34,624 nt of DNA from Desulfotomaculaceae bacterium (lineage in GTDB: Bacteria > Bacillota > Desulfotomaculia > Desulfotomaculales > Pelotomaculaceae): assembly GCA_028696455.1 (NCBI GenBank), contig JAQVGZ010000019.1:1-34624 (forward strand). Direction: 5' to 3'. The position numbers and the translations under genes are program-made. Of the stretch, positions 15,695 to 23,394 are shown in pieces (the stretch's first letter is position 1; each line of letters begins with the position of its first letter). A model generated the notes under the pieces. It was not told the origin of the DNA, did not search any database, and saw only the letters and a program-made list of their open reading frames with translations.

Positions 15695-17110
15695 CTACTC
15701 AACAGTAAATCTCCAGTCATCACCATTAATTCCCTCAAAATCAATGCCTGTGTCTTCTTCTTCAAAATAATTTTCCTTAATAGTTACTTCATACGTGTCA
15801 CCATCTTCTAAATTCTCTCCTAAAGTAATCTTTAGCGTATCCCCGTCGATTTCTATTTCATCAATCTCAACATCTTGATTATCACTCACGTTGTAAACCT
15901 TTACAGCCCTAAGCAAAGTTTTTCCTGATATTACCTGAATGTCATCGCTGAATTTAGCTTTAAGCACCCTGGTGCCGTTGTCAACGTCGCCGGCGCCGTC
16001 TTCAGGGTTTAAACTAACCAGCTCAAATGACCCGGCAGTGCTGAATTCCCATTCACTACCGCTGATTCCGCCGAAGTTTTCACCAGAGTCCCTTGCCTCG
16101 ATCAGATCATCTTCGATGGTAACCCGGTAGGTTTTATCGCTTTCCAGATATTCGTCAAGCTTAATCGTCAGGGTTTTCCCCTCGATGTACACTTCATCAA
16201 TTGCCACAACCTCATCATCGGTCACGTTCTCGACAGTTATTCCGTCCTGAACGCTTTCCAGGTCTTCAATTGCCCGCACTTTAATATTGAAATTAACTAC
16301 TAGCTCATCAATATCCCCTTTTACGTCATCGCTGCCATCGGAGGGATTCAAACTGTTGACCCTCAATTCCTTAATATTATTATTGTCATCTTTATTATCA
16401 TCACCTGAAGTAATACTGTCCTGTAATATTCTGTAAAGCACCATTGCCATTTCCGCTCTGGTTACCGATCTATTAGGCTGGAAGTAGTTACCAGGATAGC
16501 CGACCATGTAACCGTATTTATACATCCCACCTATATAGCACCGGGCATAGTAGGGAATTTCATCCCGGTCCCGGAAGGAGAGCTCTTCATCCTGATCCAA
16601 GCCCATGGCCCTGTTGGCCCAGACTGCTACCTCAAACCTTTTTGCGGCCGCCCGACCATTTAGGTCTTCGGCCTCGTCTTCAGTCAATATTCCTTCATCA
16701 ACAGCGAAATTAAGACAGTCAGTCATCCAGTCAGGAACGTTTCGGCCCCAGGAATTGTCTGAATCATAGGCGCCGGTGAAACCACAAGCCCTTGAGATCA
16801 TCATAATCGCCTCATATTTGCTCACAGCAGCATTTGGCCTAAAACTCCGGTCAGGATAACCCTTAATAACCCCATATGAGGATATTACCTGAATCGGTTG
16901 CATCGCCCAGTGCGAGTTAATATCGATTAGTTGAACAGATTGCCAATTGTTCTGAAGTTTAATTTTAAAGTGTCCTTTCGCCTTCCCCTTGCCAGGATCG
17001 GCATAGGACGCAACCGCCAAACCCAGAACTAAAACCACCGTTAAAATGAATGTAAAAAAACCTCTCTTAAACAAACAACACACCCCCGAATCAAAAATAT
17101 TTTTAGACAC
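15695..17110 (-). CDS. S-layer homology (SLH) surface protein with two Ig-like repeats
   Basis: 471 residues from GTG at 17110. A signal peptide has the hydrophobic core FFTFILTVVLVLGLAVASYA. Three SLH domains follow at about 58-112, 122-172 and 178-230, with GYPDRSFRPNAAVSKYEAIM and GYPGNYFQPNRSVTRAEMAM as the clearest. They should bind secondary cell-wall polymer. After an Asp/Asn linker there are two homologous beta-sandwich repeats of about 105 residues (Big_5/SbsA Ig-like type). Each opens with SLNP.DG and ends with WEFST or WRFTV, and both are very acidic. A surface or S-layer associated role is likely. The start is odd: a near-perfect Shine-Dalgarno sequence (17140-17136) lies 25 bases before the GTG. 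A TTG at 17074 with GGGGGTG before it would also leave a complete signal peptide. Confidence 0.85.
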   Translation of the reverse strand: MSKNIFDSGVCCLFKRGFFTFILTVVLVLGLAVASYADPGKGKAKGHFKIKLQNNWQSVQLIDINSHWAMQPIQVISSYGVIKGYPDRSFRPNAAVSKYEAIMMISRACGFTGAYDSDNSWGRNVPDWMTDCLNFAVDEGILTEDEAEDLNGRAAAKRFEVAVWANRAMGLDQDEELSFRDRDEIPYYARCYIGGMYKYGYMVGYPGNYFQPNRSVTRAEMAMVLYRILQDSITSGDDNKDDNNNIKELRVNSLNPSDGSDDVKGDIDELVVNFNIKVRAIEDLESVQDGITVENVTDDEVVAIDEVYIEGKTLTIKLDEYLESDKTYRVTIEDDLIEARDSGENFGGISGSEWEFSTAGSFELVSLNPEDGAGDVDNGTRVLKAKFSDDIQVISGKTLLRAVKVYNVSDNQDVEIDEIEIDGDTLKITLGENLEDGDTYEVTIKENYFEEEDTGIDFEGINGDDWRFTVE

Positions 17111-17168
17111 AAGAATTAATATAGTCTAAGAATCACCTCCTTCTTAACATATTAATAATATAATAAGT

Positions 17169-17196
17169 TAATCCATATTTACATAAATATGGATTA
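17169..17196. repeat. Perfect 13-bp inverted repeat upstream of the SLH gene
   Basis: TAATCCATATTTA and TAAATATGGATTA are separated by two bases. It lies about 60-85 bases before the SLH gene start, in its promoter or 5' leader. It is either an operator for a dimeric regulator or an RNA hairpin. It has no long T run on the minus strand, so it is a poor terminator for that direction. Confidence 0.6.
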
Positions 17197-17375
17197 AAAA
17201 GAGTAACACCTACCCTTTTCCTAACGAAACTAATAAACCAACATTAAAATTCTACTATTGGTTTGACTAATACCAAATTATAAATTGTTAGTTAATTAAT
17301 TTTCTACTTTATCTTCTTACTTCTTAATACGACATGAATGCACTTTTTTGGGGTAGTCAAACTTTGAAAATTTCG

Positions 17376-17418
17376 TAAAATAAAACGGGAGACGAACCAC
17401 CAGGGCTTCAACCTCCCG
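17376..17418 (-). terminator. Hairpin with T-rich tail in the 686-base gap before nagB's terminator
   Basis: CGGGAG (17386-17391) pairs with CTCCCG (17413-17418). On the minus strand it is followed by TTTTATTTT, so it looks like an intrinsic terminator, but no gene lies just upstream on that strand. The stretch 17111-17796 is AT-rich with no convincing ORF. It could end an unannotated short RNA or act as a backup stop for the nagB operon. Confidence 0.4.
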
Positions 17419-17730
17419 CAAATTACGCAATATAGTCCGGTAACGCCAAATATATCGAAGGTTAGGTGTTGTTACCGTATCATCTTGTTGACGATTAGAA
17501 AGTGTCTGTAACTCTGATAAGTCTGCAAATAAACTCCCTTAATACACTTTAATTATTTCAAATTATCTTTACCTTTCTAATCATTTGGATATTATTGTCG
17601 AATAGCCTATCTCTTGTTATTTTACAACAATTTTTAATTATGGGTGGTAATGTGGAATTTGACCAAGACTGCGTGTATATTATGGCCACATTATTAAGTT
17701 CTTTATATAGCCGGAGTTGTGGGCAGTAAG

Positions 17731-17756
17731 AGAAAAGCCAGGAAGCAACTCCTGGC
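17731..17756 (-). terminator. Intrinsic terminator of the nagB operon
   Basis: A perfect 7-bp stem (GCCAGGA 17737-17743 with TCCTGGC 17750-17756) and 6-base loop are followed on the minus strand by TTTTCTC. It lies 40 bases past the nagB stop and closes the cdaA-to-nagB gene group. Confidence 0.82.
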
Positions 17757-17796
17757 ATTCAAAGACGTAAATAAACAACAAAGAACTGAGGCAACT

Positions 17797-18612
17797 TTAT
17801 AATTCGTATCGGCGCTTCATGTTTTCAACATGCCTGTAATGATCAGAATGAACTAATTTAGAAGCCGCCGCTTCATCAAGCACAACCGAGATGTTTCCGC
17901 TGTGCAGTTGTATGGCCGATGCGGTAATCTGCGATGTAAGCGGTCCCTCTAAACATTTGGCAACGACATCAGCTTTCTTGGAGCCGTTTACAATCATTAA
18001 AATATTCTTTGCATCCAGTATGGTTCCAATACCCATTGTAATGGCAAAATGCGGCATCTGGTTGCGTTCGATATTAGCTTTTTTGTAGAAAGCTTCATAG
18101 TTATCATCCAGGGTCTGTTCTGTCAATGCCACTACTCTTGTTCTTGATCCAAGTGATGAGCCAGGTTCGTTGAAGCCCCAATGCCCATCGCCGCCAAGTC
18201 CCAAAAGCTGCAAATCAATGCCTCCGGCCTTCTTGATTTCTTTTTCATACCATATACAAAACTCTTTCGGTTCTTTTGTTTGACCATCGGGTATTTGGAT
18301 GTTTTCCCTTTTGATATTGATATGCTTGAATAGTTCCTCGTGCATAAACCTGGCATAGCTTTGATCCAAATGATAGGGCTTCCCCAAATCAATTCCGACA
18401 CCAAGATATTCATCAAGGTTAAATGTTTTGACCTGCGAAAAATCAAGGCCCTCTTCCCTGTGCATTCTAACCAGCTCCTGATAAGTACCAATGGGGGTGG
18501 CTCCTGTTGCCAGTCCGAGCACACAGTCCGGCTTGGATTTAACATAACCCGCAATAATTTCTGCGGCGTATTTGCTCATTTGTTCATAATTTTCCCTGAT
18601 GATAATATCCAT
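17797..18612 (-). CDS. nagB: Glucosamine-6-phosphate deaminase/isomerase family, possibly working as GlcN6P synthase
   Basis: 271 residues, normal NagB length. Conserved parts are the sugar-phosphate loop LGLATGATPIGTY (residues 32-44), NLDEYLG (Asp67, Glu68), and GGDGHWGFNEPGSS with Asp142, His144 and Glu149, matching the catalytic Asp, His and Glu of E. coli NagB. A Trp follows the catalytic His where Ile is usual. NagB is known to interconvert GlcN6P + H2O and Fru6P + NH3 and is normally catabolic. Here no nagA, nagE or GntR regulator is near. Instead it follows cdaA, cdaR, glmM, a glmS ribozyme and an acetyltransferase-like gene, the position where glmS usually stands. I infer an anabolic, aminating role, but this is not shown by sequence. 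The ATG at 18612 has AGGGGGAA upstream. The 119-base gap to the preceding gene holds nothing else clear. Confidence 0.9.
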   Translation of the reverse strand: MDIIIRENYEQMSKYAAEIIAGYVKSKPDCVLGLATGATPIGTYQELVRMHREEGLDFSQVKTFNLDEYLGVGIDLGKPYHLDQSYARFMHEELFKHINIKRENIQIPDGQTKEPKEFCIWYEKEIKKAGGIDLQLLGLGGDGHWGFNEPGSSLGSRTRVVALTEQTLDDNYEAFYKKANIERNQMPHFAITMGIGTILDAKNILMIVNGSKKADVVAKCLEGPLTSQITASAIQLHSGNISVVLDEAAASKLVHSDHYRHVENMKRRYEL

Positions 18613-18731
18613 GTTTTATTCCCCCTGTTTTTCTTAAAAATTTTCATCTTCATCTTATAGATCTTTTCGAGCTTTTTCTTCTTCGCGGCAACAGCTTTCT
18701 GGCTGATCGCTGGTTTGCAGGTTTATAGATA

Positions 18732-19406
18732 TCATTTGCGATCTTTCCTGACGATCTCGCCGCCTTGCTTGAATATGCTGTCCTCAGGAACATAGCCACG
18801 CACCAACGACAGCGGGTAGATCATGCTGTTTCTGCCTATAATGGTGCCTGGGTTGAGCACTGAGTTGCAACCCACCTCGACATGATCCCCGAGCATCGCA
18901 CCCACCTTCTTCATACCAGTCTTTGCTGTCTCGTTGTTGATGCGCACTGTCACCGGACTCTTATCTGACTTCACATTTGAAGTAATGGAACCGGCACCCA
19001 TGTGGGCCTTGAAGCCAAGTATGGAGTCGCCCACATAATTGTAATGCGGCACCTGCACACTGTTAAACAAGATAACATTCTTCAGTTCAGTGGAATTTCC
19101 GACAACAGCATGCTCACCAATCACAGCTGAACCGCGAATAAAGGCGCAGTGGCGAATTTCGGCATACTGGCCGACGATGCAAGGCCCATGAATATACGCC
19201 GTTGGGGCAACATTAGCTGTACGGGCTATCCAGATATCATCTGCAGGATGATCGAAATCAATTCGTGACAAGGTTTCTCCCAATTCAAGAATAAAGGATT
19301 TGATTTTAGGTATAATTTCCCAAGGATACTCGCATCCGGCAAAAATATCCTTTGCTATGGTTTCCCTAAAGTCGAACAAGTCTGATATTTTTATACCGCT
19401 GTTCAT
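18732..19406 (-). CDS. Left-handed beta-helix protein resembling the GlmU acetyltransferase domain
   Basis: 224 residues. A short helical N terminus (about 1-55) precedes a hexapeptide-repeat beta-helix (about 58-200) with turns such as VAPTAYIHGPCIVGQYAEIR and VIGEHAVVGNSTELKNVILF. The segment VPHYNYVGDSILGFKAHMGA at about 119-138 matches the GlmU acetyltransferase site HLSYLGDAEIG...IGAGTIT, with His121 at the place of the catalytic His. No uridylyltransferase domain (no N-terminal Rossmann fold with LAAGxGTRM) is present, though such proteins are often labelled UDP-GlcNAc pyrophosphorylase. The likely reaction is acetyl-CoA plus GlcN1P to GlcNAc1P, the step after GlmM. The ATG at 19406 has GAAGGGAG upstream. 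It is the first gene after the glmS ribozyme, about 344 bases away, and precedes nagB. Confidence 0.72.
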   Translation of the reverse strand: MNSGIKISDLFDFRETIAKDIFAGCEYPWEIIPKIKSFILELGETLSRIDFDHPADDIWIARTANVAPTAYIHGPCIVGQYAEIRHCAFIRGSAVIGEHAVVGNSTELKNVILFNSVQVPHYNYVGDSILGFKAHMGAGSITSNVKSDKSPVTVRINNETAKTGMKKVGAMLGDHVEVGCNSVLNPGTIIGRNSMIYPLSLVRGYVPEDSIFKQGGEIVRKDRK

Positions 19407-19497
19407 TTTCCAAACTCCCTTCTACACGTATCCCAATTTATGACAAGTTGATTCTTCAAGTATTAACTAACCTTTATACCCCTGCGGAGCACAATCT

Positions 19498-19526
19498 ATA
19501 ATGAAAACGATTCATTTTCTTATCAA
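19498..19526 (-). promoter_or_regulatory. Weak candidate promoter inside the ribozyme-to-gene gap
   Basis: TTGATA (19526-19521), 17 bases and CATTAT (19503-19498) lie about 90 bases before the acetyltransferase-like gene. If used, it would give nagB an expression path that bypasses the ribozyme. The -10 match is poor, so this is tentative. Confidence 0.25.
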
Positions 19527-19749
19527 AACGATCACCGTTAAGACGATGTTGCTTGATAAACCAGCTGATTATCCACTCAAGCGCTAATTTTATACCAGCC
19601 CGTTTGGGTGCGTTGGAGAAATTATTCCATCAATGCTTAAAGAAACAGAAATGCCGGACATATGAAAGCCACGGCACTCAAAAAGCAATTTATGGGATTT
19701 CTAATAAAGGCAATACTAATCCTCTATGTGCTTTACCGCTATCGGCCGC

Positions 19750-19958
19750 TGGCACTTTTGTCCCACCGGTTACCCAGTGGTTTTGTAATGCCGCTAACGG
19801 TCCGGCCGTACCGGGGGGAACCCGCCGAAAATTCGATTAACCCCCTCCTCGTCAACCCTGATAACTTACAAGTGAACAATTAACCAACTCTAAATTTCAA
19901 GTATCTTCTTCTAATTGAGCTATAAACCAGTCATTATTATAAGCAGGGTTCTGGCGCT
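19750..19958 (-). ncRNA. glmS ribozyme (GlcN6P-activated self-cleaving riboswitch)
   Basis: Read on the minus strand, the cleavage site is A19958/G19957 in CAAGCGCCAGAACCCTG. P2 is ACCCTG (19949-19944) with CAGGGT (19860-19855), closing an 83-base insert whose ends also pair (CTTATAA with TTGTAAG). The core continues TTGACGAGG (19855-19847), GGGGGTTAATCGA, TTCGGCGGG (19829-19821), and P3 is GGGGG with CCCCC (19818-19813). P4 is CGGT...ACCG followed by TTAG. P4a is GGCATT (19792-19787) with AGTGCC (19756-19751), and P4b is CCACTGG-GTAA-CCGGTGG. Every element follows the Thermoanaerobacter glmS ribozyme layout. In that family GlcN6P acts as coenzyme for cleavage and the cut mRNA is degraded. 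The downstream genes here are an acetyltransferase-like gene and nagB, not glmS. Confidence 0.93.
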
Positions 19959-20103
19959 TGATTATTTAATTTTCTCATATCTTTAAAAACTATGGTTTAG
20001 AAGTCATTATCACCCCGCTTCAAAACTGATGTCTTTGCTAAGATTCAAACGATAATATATCTTTGCCAGAAATATATAACAGATTAATCTACTATCATAA
20101 AGA

Positions 20104-21438
20104 CTATTTATTTTTTTCTATTACATCAACCAACTTACCAACTATTTCCTGTAGTTGATCCATATTTCTTCCTTCGGCCATTACTCGCACCAGAGACTCA
20201 GTACCGGATGGGCGTACCAGAATACGTCCTTTTCCACCCAACTTAATTTCCAATTCCTTAATGGCTTCAGCTAAAACAGGGCTACACATGACCTGAGACT
20301 TATCAACAACTGGTACATTTACCAGCAACTGCGGAAACCTCTCCATCTGCGCTGCCAATTGCTCCAGTGGGAGGCCACTCTCTTTCATCACACTTAGAAG
20401 CTGTAAGGCTGTTAAAATGCCGTCACCGGTAGTATTATGATCTAGTGAAATGATATGACCGGATTGTTCACCCCCAAAGCGGGCGCCGGTACGCAATAGT
20501 TCCTCCAAAACATAGCGGTCGCCAACTTTTGTCTCTATTACCTGAATGCCAGAATCTTGAAGTGCCAGGTGCAGCCCAAGGTTACTCATCACAGTAACGA
20601 CAACAGTTTTTTTCGCCAGCAAACCCTTCTTCATCAGGTGGCGGGCACAAATTACCATGATCTGGTCGCCGTCAACCAGCCTGCCGCCAGCATCTACCGC
20701 CAGTACCCGGTCGGCGTCGCCGTCGTGGGCTAGACCCAAATCAGCTTTTGTCGAAATAACAGCTTTCATTAAAGCTTCCGGGTGGGTGGAACCACACCGG
20801 TCGTTGATGTTAATTCCATCCGGCTGTGCGTTGATTGTGACCACTTCAGCGCCCAATTCGCTAAAAATTCGCGGGGCTACTTGATAGGCTGCACCATTTG
20901 CACAATCAACTACAATCTTCAGACCGCTAAGGTCCATTTTAAAAACGCTGCTGGCAAATTCAACATAACGGTCGGCGGCATCATGCATTCGTTGCAAACG
21001 TCCGATGCCTCCACCTTCAGGGTAAGGGACACCAACGCACTCATTTATAACCAGTGCCTCAATATTCGCCTCAATTTCGTCGGAAAGCTTGTAGCCACTG
21101 GAACTAAAGAACTTGATGCCGTTATCATCAACCGGGTTGTGAGAAGCAGATATAACTACCCCTGCCGCTGCCTTTAGCTCACGCGTAAGATACGCGATAG
21201 CCGGCGTAGGCATTACCCCTAGAGTGACTGCATCAACACCTGCGGAACAAATTCCTGCTACCAGTGCGGCTTCCAGCATATCCCCCGAAATACGGGTGTC
21301 CTTCCCAATAACCATGCGGTTGCTGTTACCTCCGGCAAGGATATAAGCTCCCGCCCGGCCCAGCTTAAAAGCCATTTCCGGGGTTAGATCACGATTAGCT
21401 ATACCTCTTACCCCGTCTGTGCCAAACATTACCCCAAT
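20104..21438 (-). CDS. glmM: Phosphoglucosamine mutase
   Basis: 444 residues if translation begins at ATT (21438-21436), 441 from the ATG at 21429. It converts GlcN6P to GlcN1P for UDP-GlcNAc and peptidoglycan. The motifs are [16 protein letters not shown] at the N terminus, the phosphoserine loop [15 protein letters not shown] (Ser99 in the longer form), the metal loop DGDADR, and the C-terminal [15 protein letters not shown]. The ATG has only two bases between GGGG and itself. The ATT has AAAGGGG 8 bases upstream and gives [12 protein letters not shown], the usual family N terminus ([12 protein letters not shown]). I therefore favour ATT, a rare start. It lies in the common cdaA-cdaR-glmM order. 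The ribozyme begins 145 bases after its stop without a clear terminator, so read-through is possible. Confidence 0.93.
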   Translation of the reverse strand: MGVMFGTDGVRGIANRDLTPEMAFKLGRAGAYILAGGNSNRMVIGKDTRISGDMLEAALVAGICSAGVDAVTLGVMPTPAIAYLTRELKAAAGVVISASHNPVDDNGIKFFSSSGYKLSDEIEANIEALVINECVGVPYPEGGGIGRLQRMHDAADRYVEFASSVFKMDLSGLKIVVDCANGAAYQVAPRIFSELGAEVVTINAQPDGININDRCGSTHPEALMKAVISTKADLGLAHDGDADRVLAVDAGGRLVDGDQIMVICARHLMKKGLLAKKTVVVTVMSNLGLHLALQDSGIQVIETKVGDRYVLEELLRTGARFGGEQSGHIISLDHNTTGDGILTALQLLSVMKESGLPLEQLAAQMERFPQLLVNVPVVDKSQVMCSPVLAEAIKELEIKLGGKGRILVRPSGTESLVRVMAEGRNMDQLQEIVGKLVDVIEKNK

Positions 21439-21539
21439 AAACCCAGCCCCTTTCGTCTTTAAGTTTTTTGTCTGAATACAAAATCACACTTCATTCTATG
21501 TTATTAGACAACTTTATGTCAATCACCCGGTTAGGTAGA

Positions 21540-22493
21540 TTATTGTTCCGCGGGAACAGATCCGTTACTATTTGGTGTTTCCTCAGTCTGTTTCTCATTG
21601 TTAACTTTTATATACACTTTTACCTGACCCGGCTGATAATCAAAAATACCGGTGATAGGAGACAGGCCTACATTTATATCAAAATTCTTATTAATATTAC
21701 TAATATCTATCATTTCCGTACTTATCTCATAAACGTTGTTAATTACTTCTGCCGGGCCAAATATTTGCACCGAACCTGGGTCGGAATAACTATTTAAAAC
21801 GGTAAACCCAGAAGCAGGGGTACCGGTTATCTGTAGTTTGACCGGCACTGTTTTTGATATAGCAGTGCTGACAATTGGCACCACGACCCGAACAACAGAA
21901 GGATCTATAGCAACATCCTCAACACTTGCGCTAACCTTAATAGTCTCAGTTATATCTTTTATGGCCAATGAAATATCTACTACTGCTGTTACCTGGTTGA
22001 TTAAATTCACTACTTTTCCCGGGCCCCTGGCAGATACATTTTCAGGCTGGCACCTCGGCGCTAACGCAGTATAGCCCTGGGCAGGGTTTCCTTGCAAGCT
22101 AACCGAGACTGGTATTTTTTTTTCTATCAGCGAGTCTATTGATAAATGCACTTCTTCCGGGTTGACCTGACTCACGTGCAGACTAGAAGGAGCGCTAACC
22201 TGGACAGGTATTGTGTTTTGACCCACTACAACATTCGCTAAATCAATCACCGCCTTAAATTGCCCGGCGGTAAGGTTGGAGAGCTGATTTTTATTTCCTA
22301 CTACCCTTACCCTGATAAATTCCGGCATTCCTTCAGTAATCAATAAATCCTGTGCAAGACCAGTTTGTTCCAGGCCAATAGTTAAAACTTGTTCCCCTGC
22401 CGGGTTTTGTTCATTACTGACGTATATCCATAATATGAGGGCAAGCAGTACAGAAAGCAACTTGATGGAATTATTATGCCAGTTTAGTTGCAT
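21540..22493 (-). CDS. cdaR: CdaR (YbbR-domain regulator of the c-di-AMP cyclase)
   Basis: 317 residues. One N-terminal membrane segment (about 10-25, LLSVLLALILWIYVSNEQNP) precedes an extracytoplasmic array of YbbR repeats, each with a V.V...G.pa.GYt....P..V.v.Gp pattern (for example NPAQGYTALAPRCQPENVSA and GTPASGFTVLNSYSDPGSVQ). CdaR proteins bind and modulate CdaA. The ATG at 22493 follows AGGAGGTAA, and the cdaA stop codon TAA is part of that ribosome-binding site, so the two are translationally coupled. A longer frame from 22514 would overlap cdaA and lacks a site. The short polar C-terminal tail is not conserved in the family as far as I recall. Confidence 0.9.
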   Translation of the reverse strand: MQLNWHNNSIKLLSVLLALILWIYVSNEQNPAGEQVLTIGLEQTGLAQDLLITEGMPEFIRVRVVGNKNQLSNLTAGQFKAVIDLANVVVGQNTIPVQVSAPSSLHVSQVNPEEVHLSIDSLIEKKIPVSVSLQGNPAQGYTALAPRCQPENVSARGPGKVVNLINQVTAVVDISLAIKDITETIKVSASVEDVAIDPSVVRVVVPIVSTAISKTVPVKLQITGTPASGFTVLNSYSDPGSVQIFGPAEVINNVYEISTEMIDISNINKNFDINVGLSPITGIFDYQPGQVKVYIKVNNEKQTEETPNSNGSVPAEQ

Positions 22494-22498
22494 TATAG

Positions 22499-23341
22499 TT
22501 ACCTCCTGGCCCAAAGTGATGACAGTGTACTGCCTGACTTGTTACTAAAAAGTAAGCTTAACCTTTCCTGCAGGCTTGCCTCATCAAGATTTCTCGTTAG
22601 AACTCCTTCAACAGCTACTGATATGATGCCAGTTTCCTCGGATACAATAATTGATACCGCATCAGAGTGCTCACTAATGCCGATGCCGGCCCGGTGCCTG
22701 GTACCTAAATCGCTTGTGAGATTGGGATTTTCGCTAAGGGGCAAGAAGCATGCCGCCGCAGCCACCCGGCCGTTTCGTATGATTACTGCACCGTCGTGGA
22801 GAGGGGTTTTGGGTATGAATATATTTACTAGGAATTCTGCAGAAACAATCCCATCAATCTTTAGTCCAGTATCAATATACTCTTCTAATCCAGTCTCGCG
22901 TCCCAGTACAATGAGTGCCCCAATTTTATTTTTAGACAGAATAGTTGTCGAACGGGTAATTTCGGCAATAATTTTAACCTGGCCAATTTCTCCCTGGGAC
23001 ATTGGGGTAAGAGAGCCATGGGTTAAAAACTGCCCACGCCCAAGCTTCTCTAAAGCCCGCCTGAGTTCAGGCTGGAATACTACCGGCAGTGCCACCACCA
23101 GTGCGGTCATAGCCTGTTTTAGGATCCAGTTCATGGTATAAAGGTTAAGCATACTGGATAAAGCAGTGGCAATCAGAAGAACAGCCAGTCCCTTGATTAA
23201 TTGTACAGCCCTGGTTCCTTTAATCATAAGCATTAATTTGTATACAATAAAGGCTACAATAAAAATGTCAATTACGCTGTACAGGTTAAATTTAAGTACC
23301 GTCCCTAAATAGTCAAGGCTTGGAAACCATAACTGCTCCAC
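22499..23341 (-). CDS. cdaA: Diadenylate cyclase CdaA (c-di-AMP synthase)
   Basis: 280 residues. Three N-terminal membrane helices (within about 15-85) precede the DAC domain, with DGA at residues 183-185 (LHDGAVIIRNGRV) and RHR at 215-217 (DLGTRHRAGIGISEHSDA), both needed for making c-di-AMP from two ATP. c-di-AMP governs potassium and osmolyte balance and cell-wall homeostasis in Firmicutes, and GlmM is known to bind and inhibit CdaA. The GTG at 23341 has AAAGGAGGT 8 bases upstream. It is the first gene of the cdaA-cdaR-glmM group. Two terminators lie between it and cimA, so it probably has its own promoter in the 53 bases before the start or inside the hairpin region. Confidence 0.95.
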   Translation of the reverse strand: MEQLWFPSLDYLGTVLKFNLYSVIDIFIVAFIVYKLMLMIKGTRAVQLIKGLAVLLIATALSSMLNLYTMNWILKQAMTALVVALPVVFQPELRRALEKLGRGQFLTHGSLTPMSQGEIGQVKIIAEITRSTTILSKNKIGALIVLGRETGLEEYIDTGLKIDGIVSAEFLVNIFIPKTPLHDGAVIIRNGRVAAAACFLPLSENPNLTSDLGTRHRAGIGISEHSDAVSIIVSEETGIISVAVEGVLTRNLDEASLQERLSLLFSNKSGSTLSSLWARR

Positions 23342-23394
23342 TCCGGCATACCTCCTTTCCTGCCATTCCAGAATATTATTTCTCTGTATTAGAC

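Noticed and set aside
17558-17758. Minus-strand 66-codon ORF after nagB
   Set aside because: Its start overlaps the nagB terminator hairpin, and the sequence resembles no protein family.
19502-19514. TGAAAACGATTCA as a CcpA cre site, attractive for nagB control
   Set aside because: It is one base short of the cre pattern and the inner bases are not symmetric; no other support.
19553-19883. Plus-strand ORFs of 73-95 codons between the acetyltransferase-like gene and glmM
   Set aside because: They lie mostly on the complement of the glmS ribozyme, lack a ribosome-binding site and have no protein-like composition.
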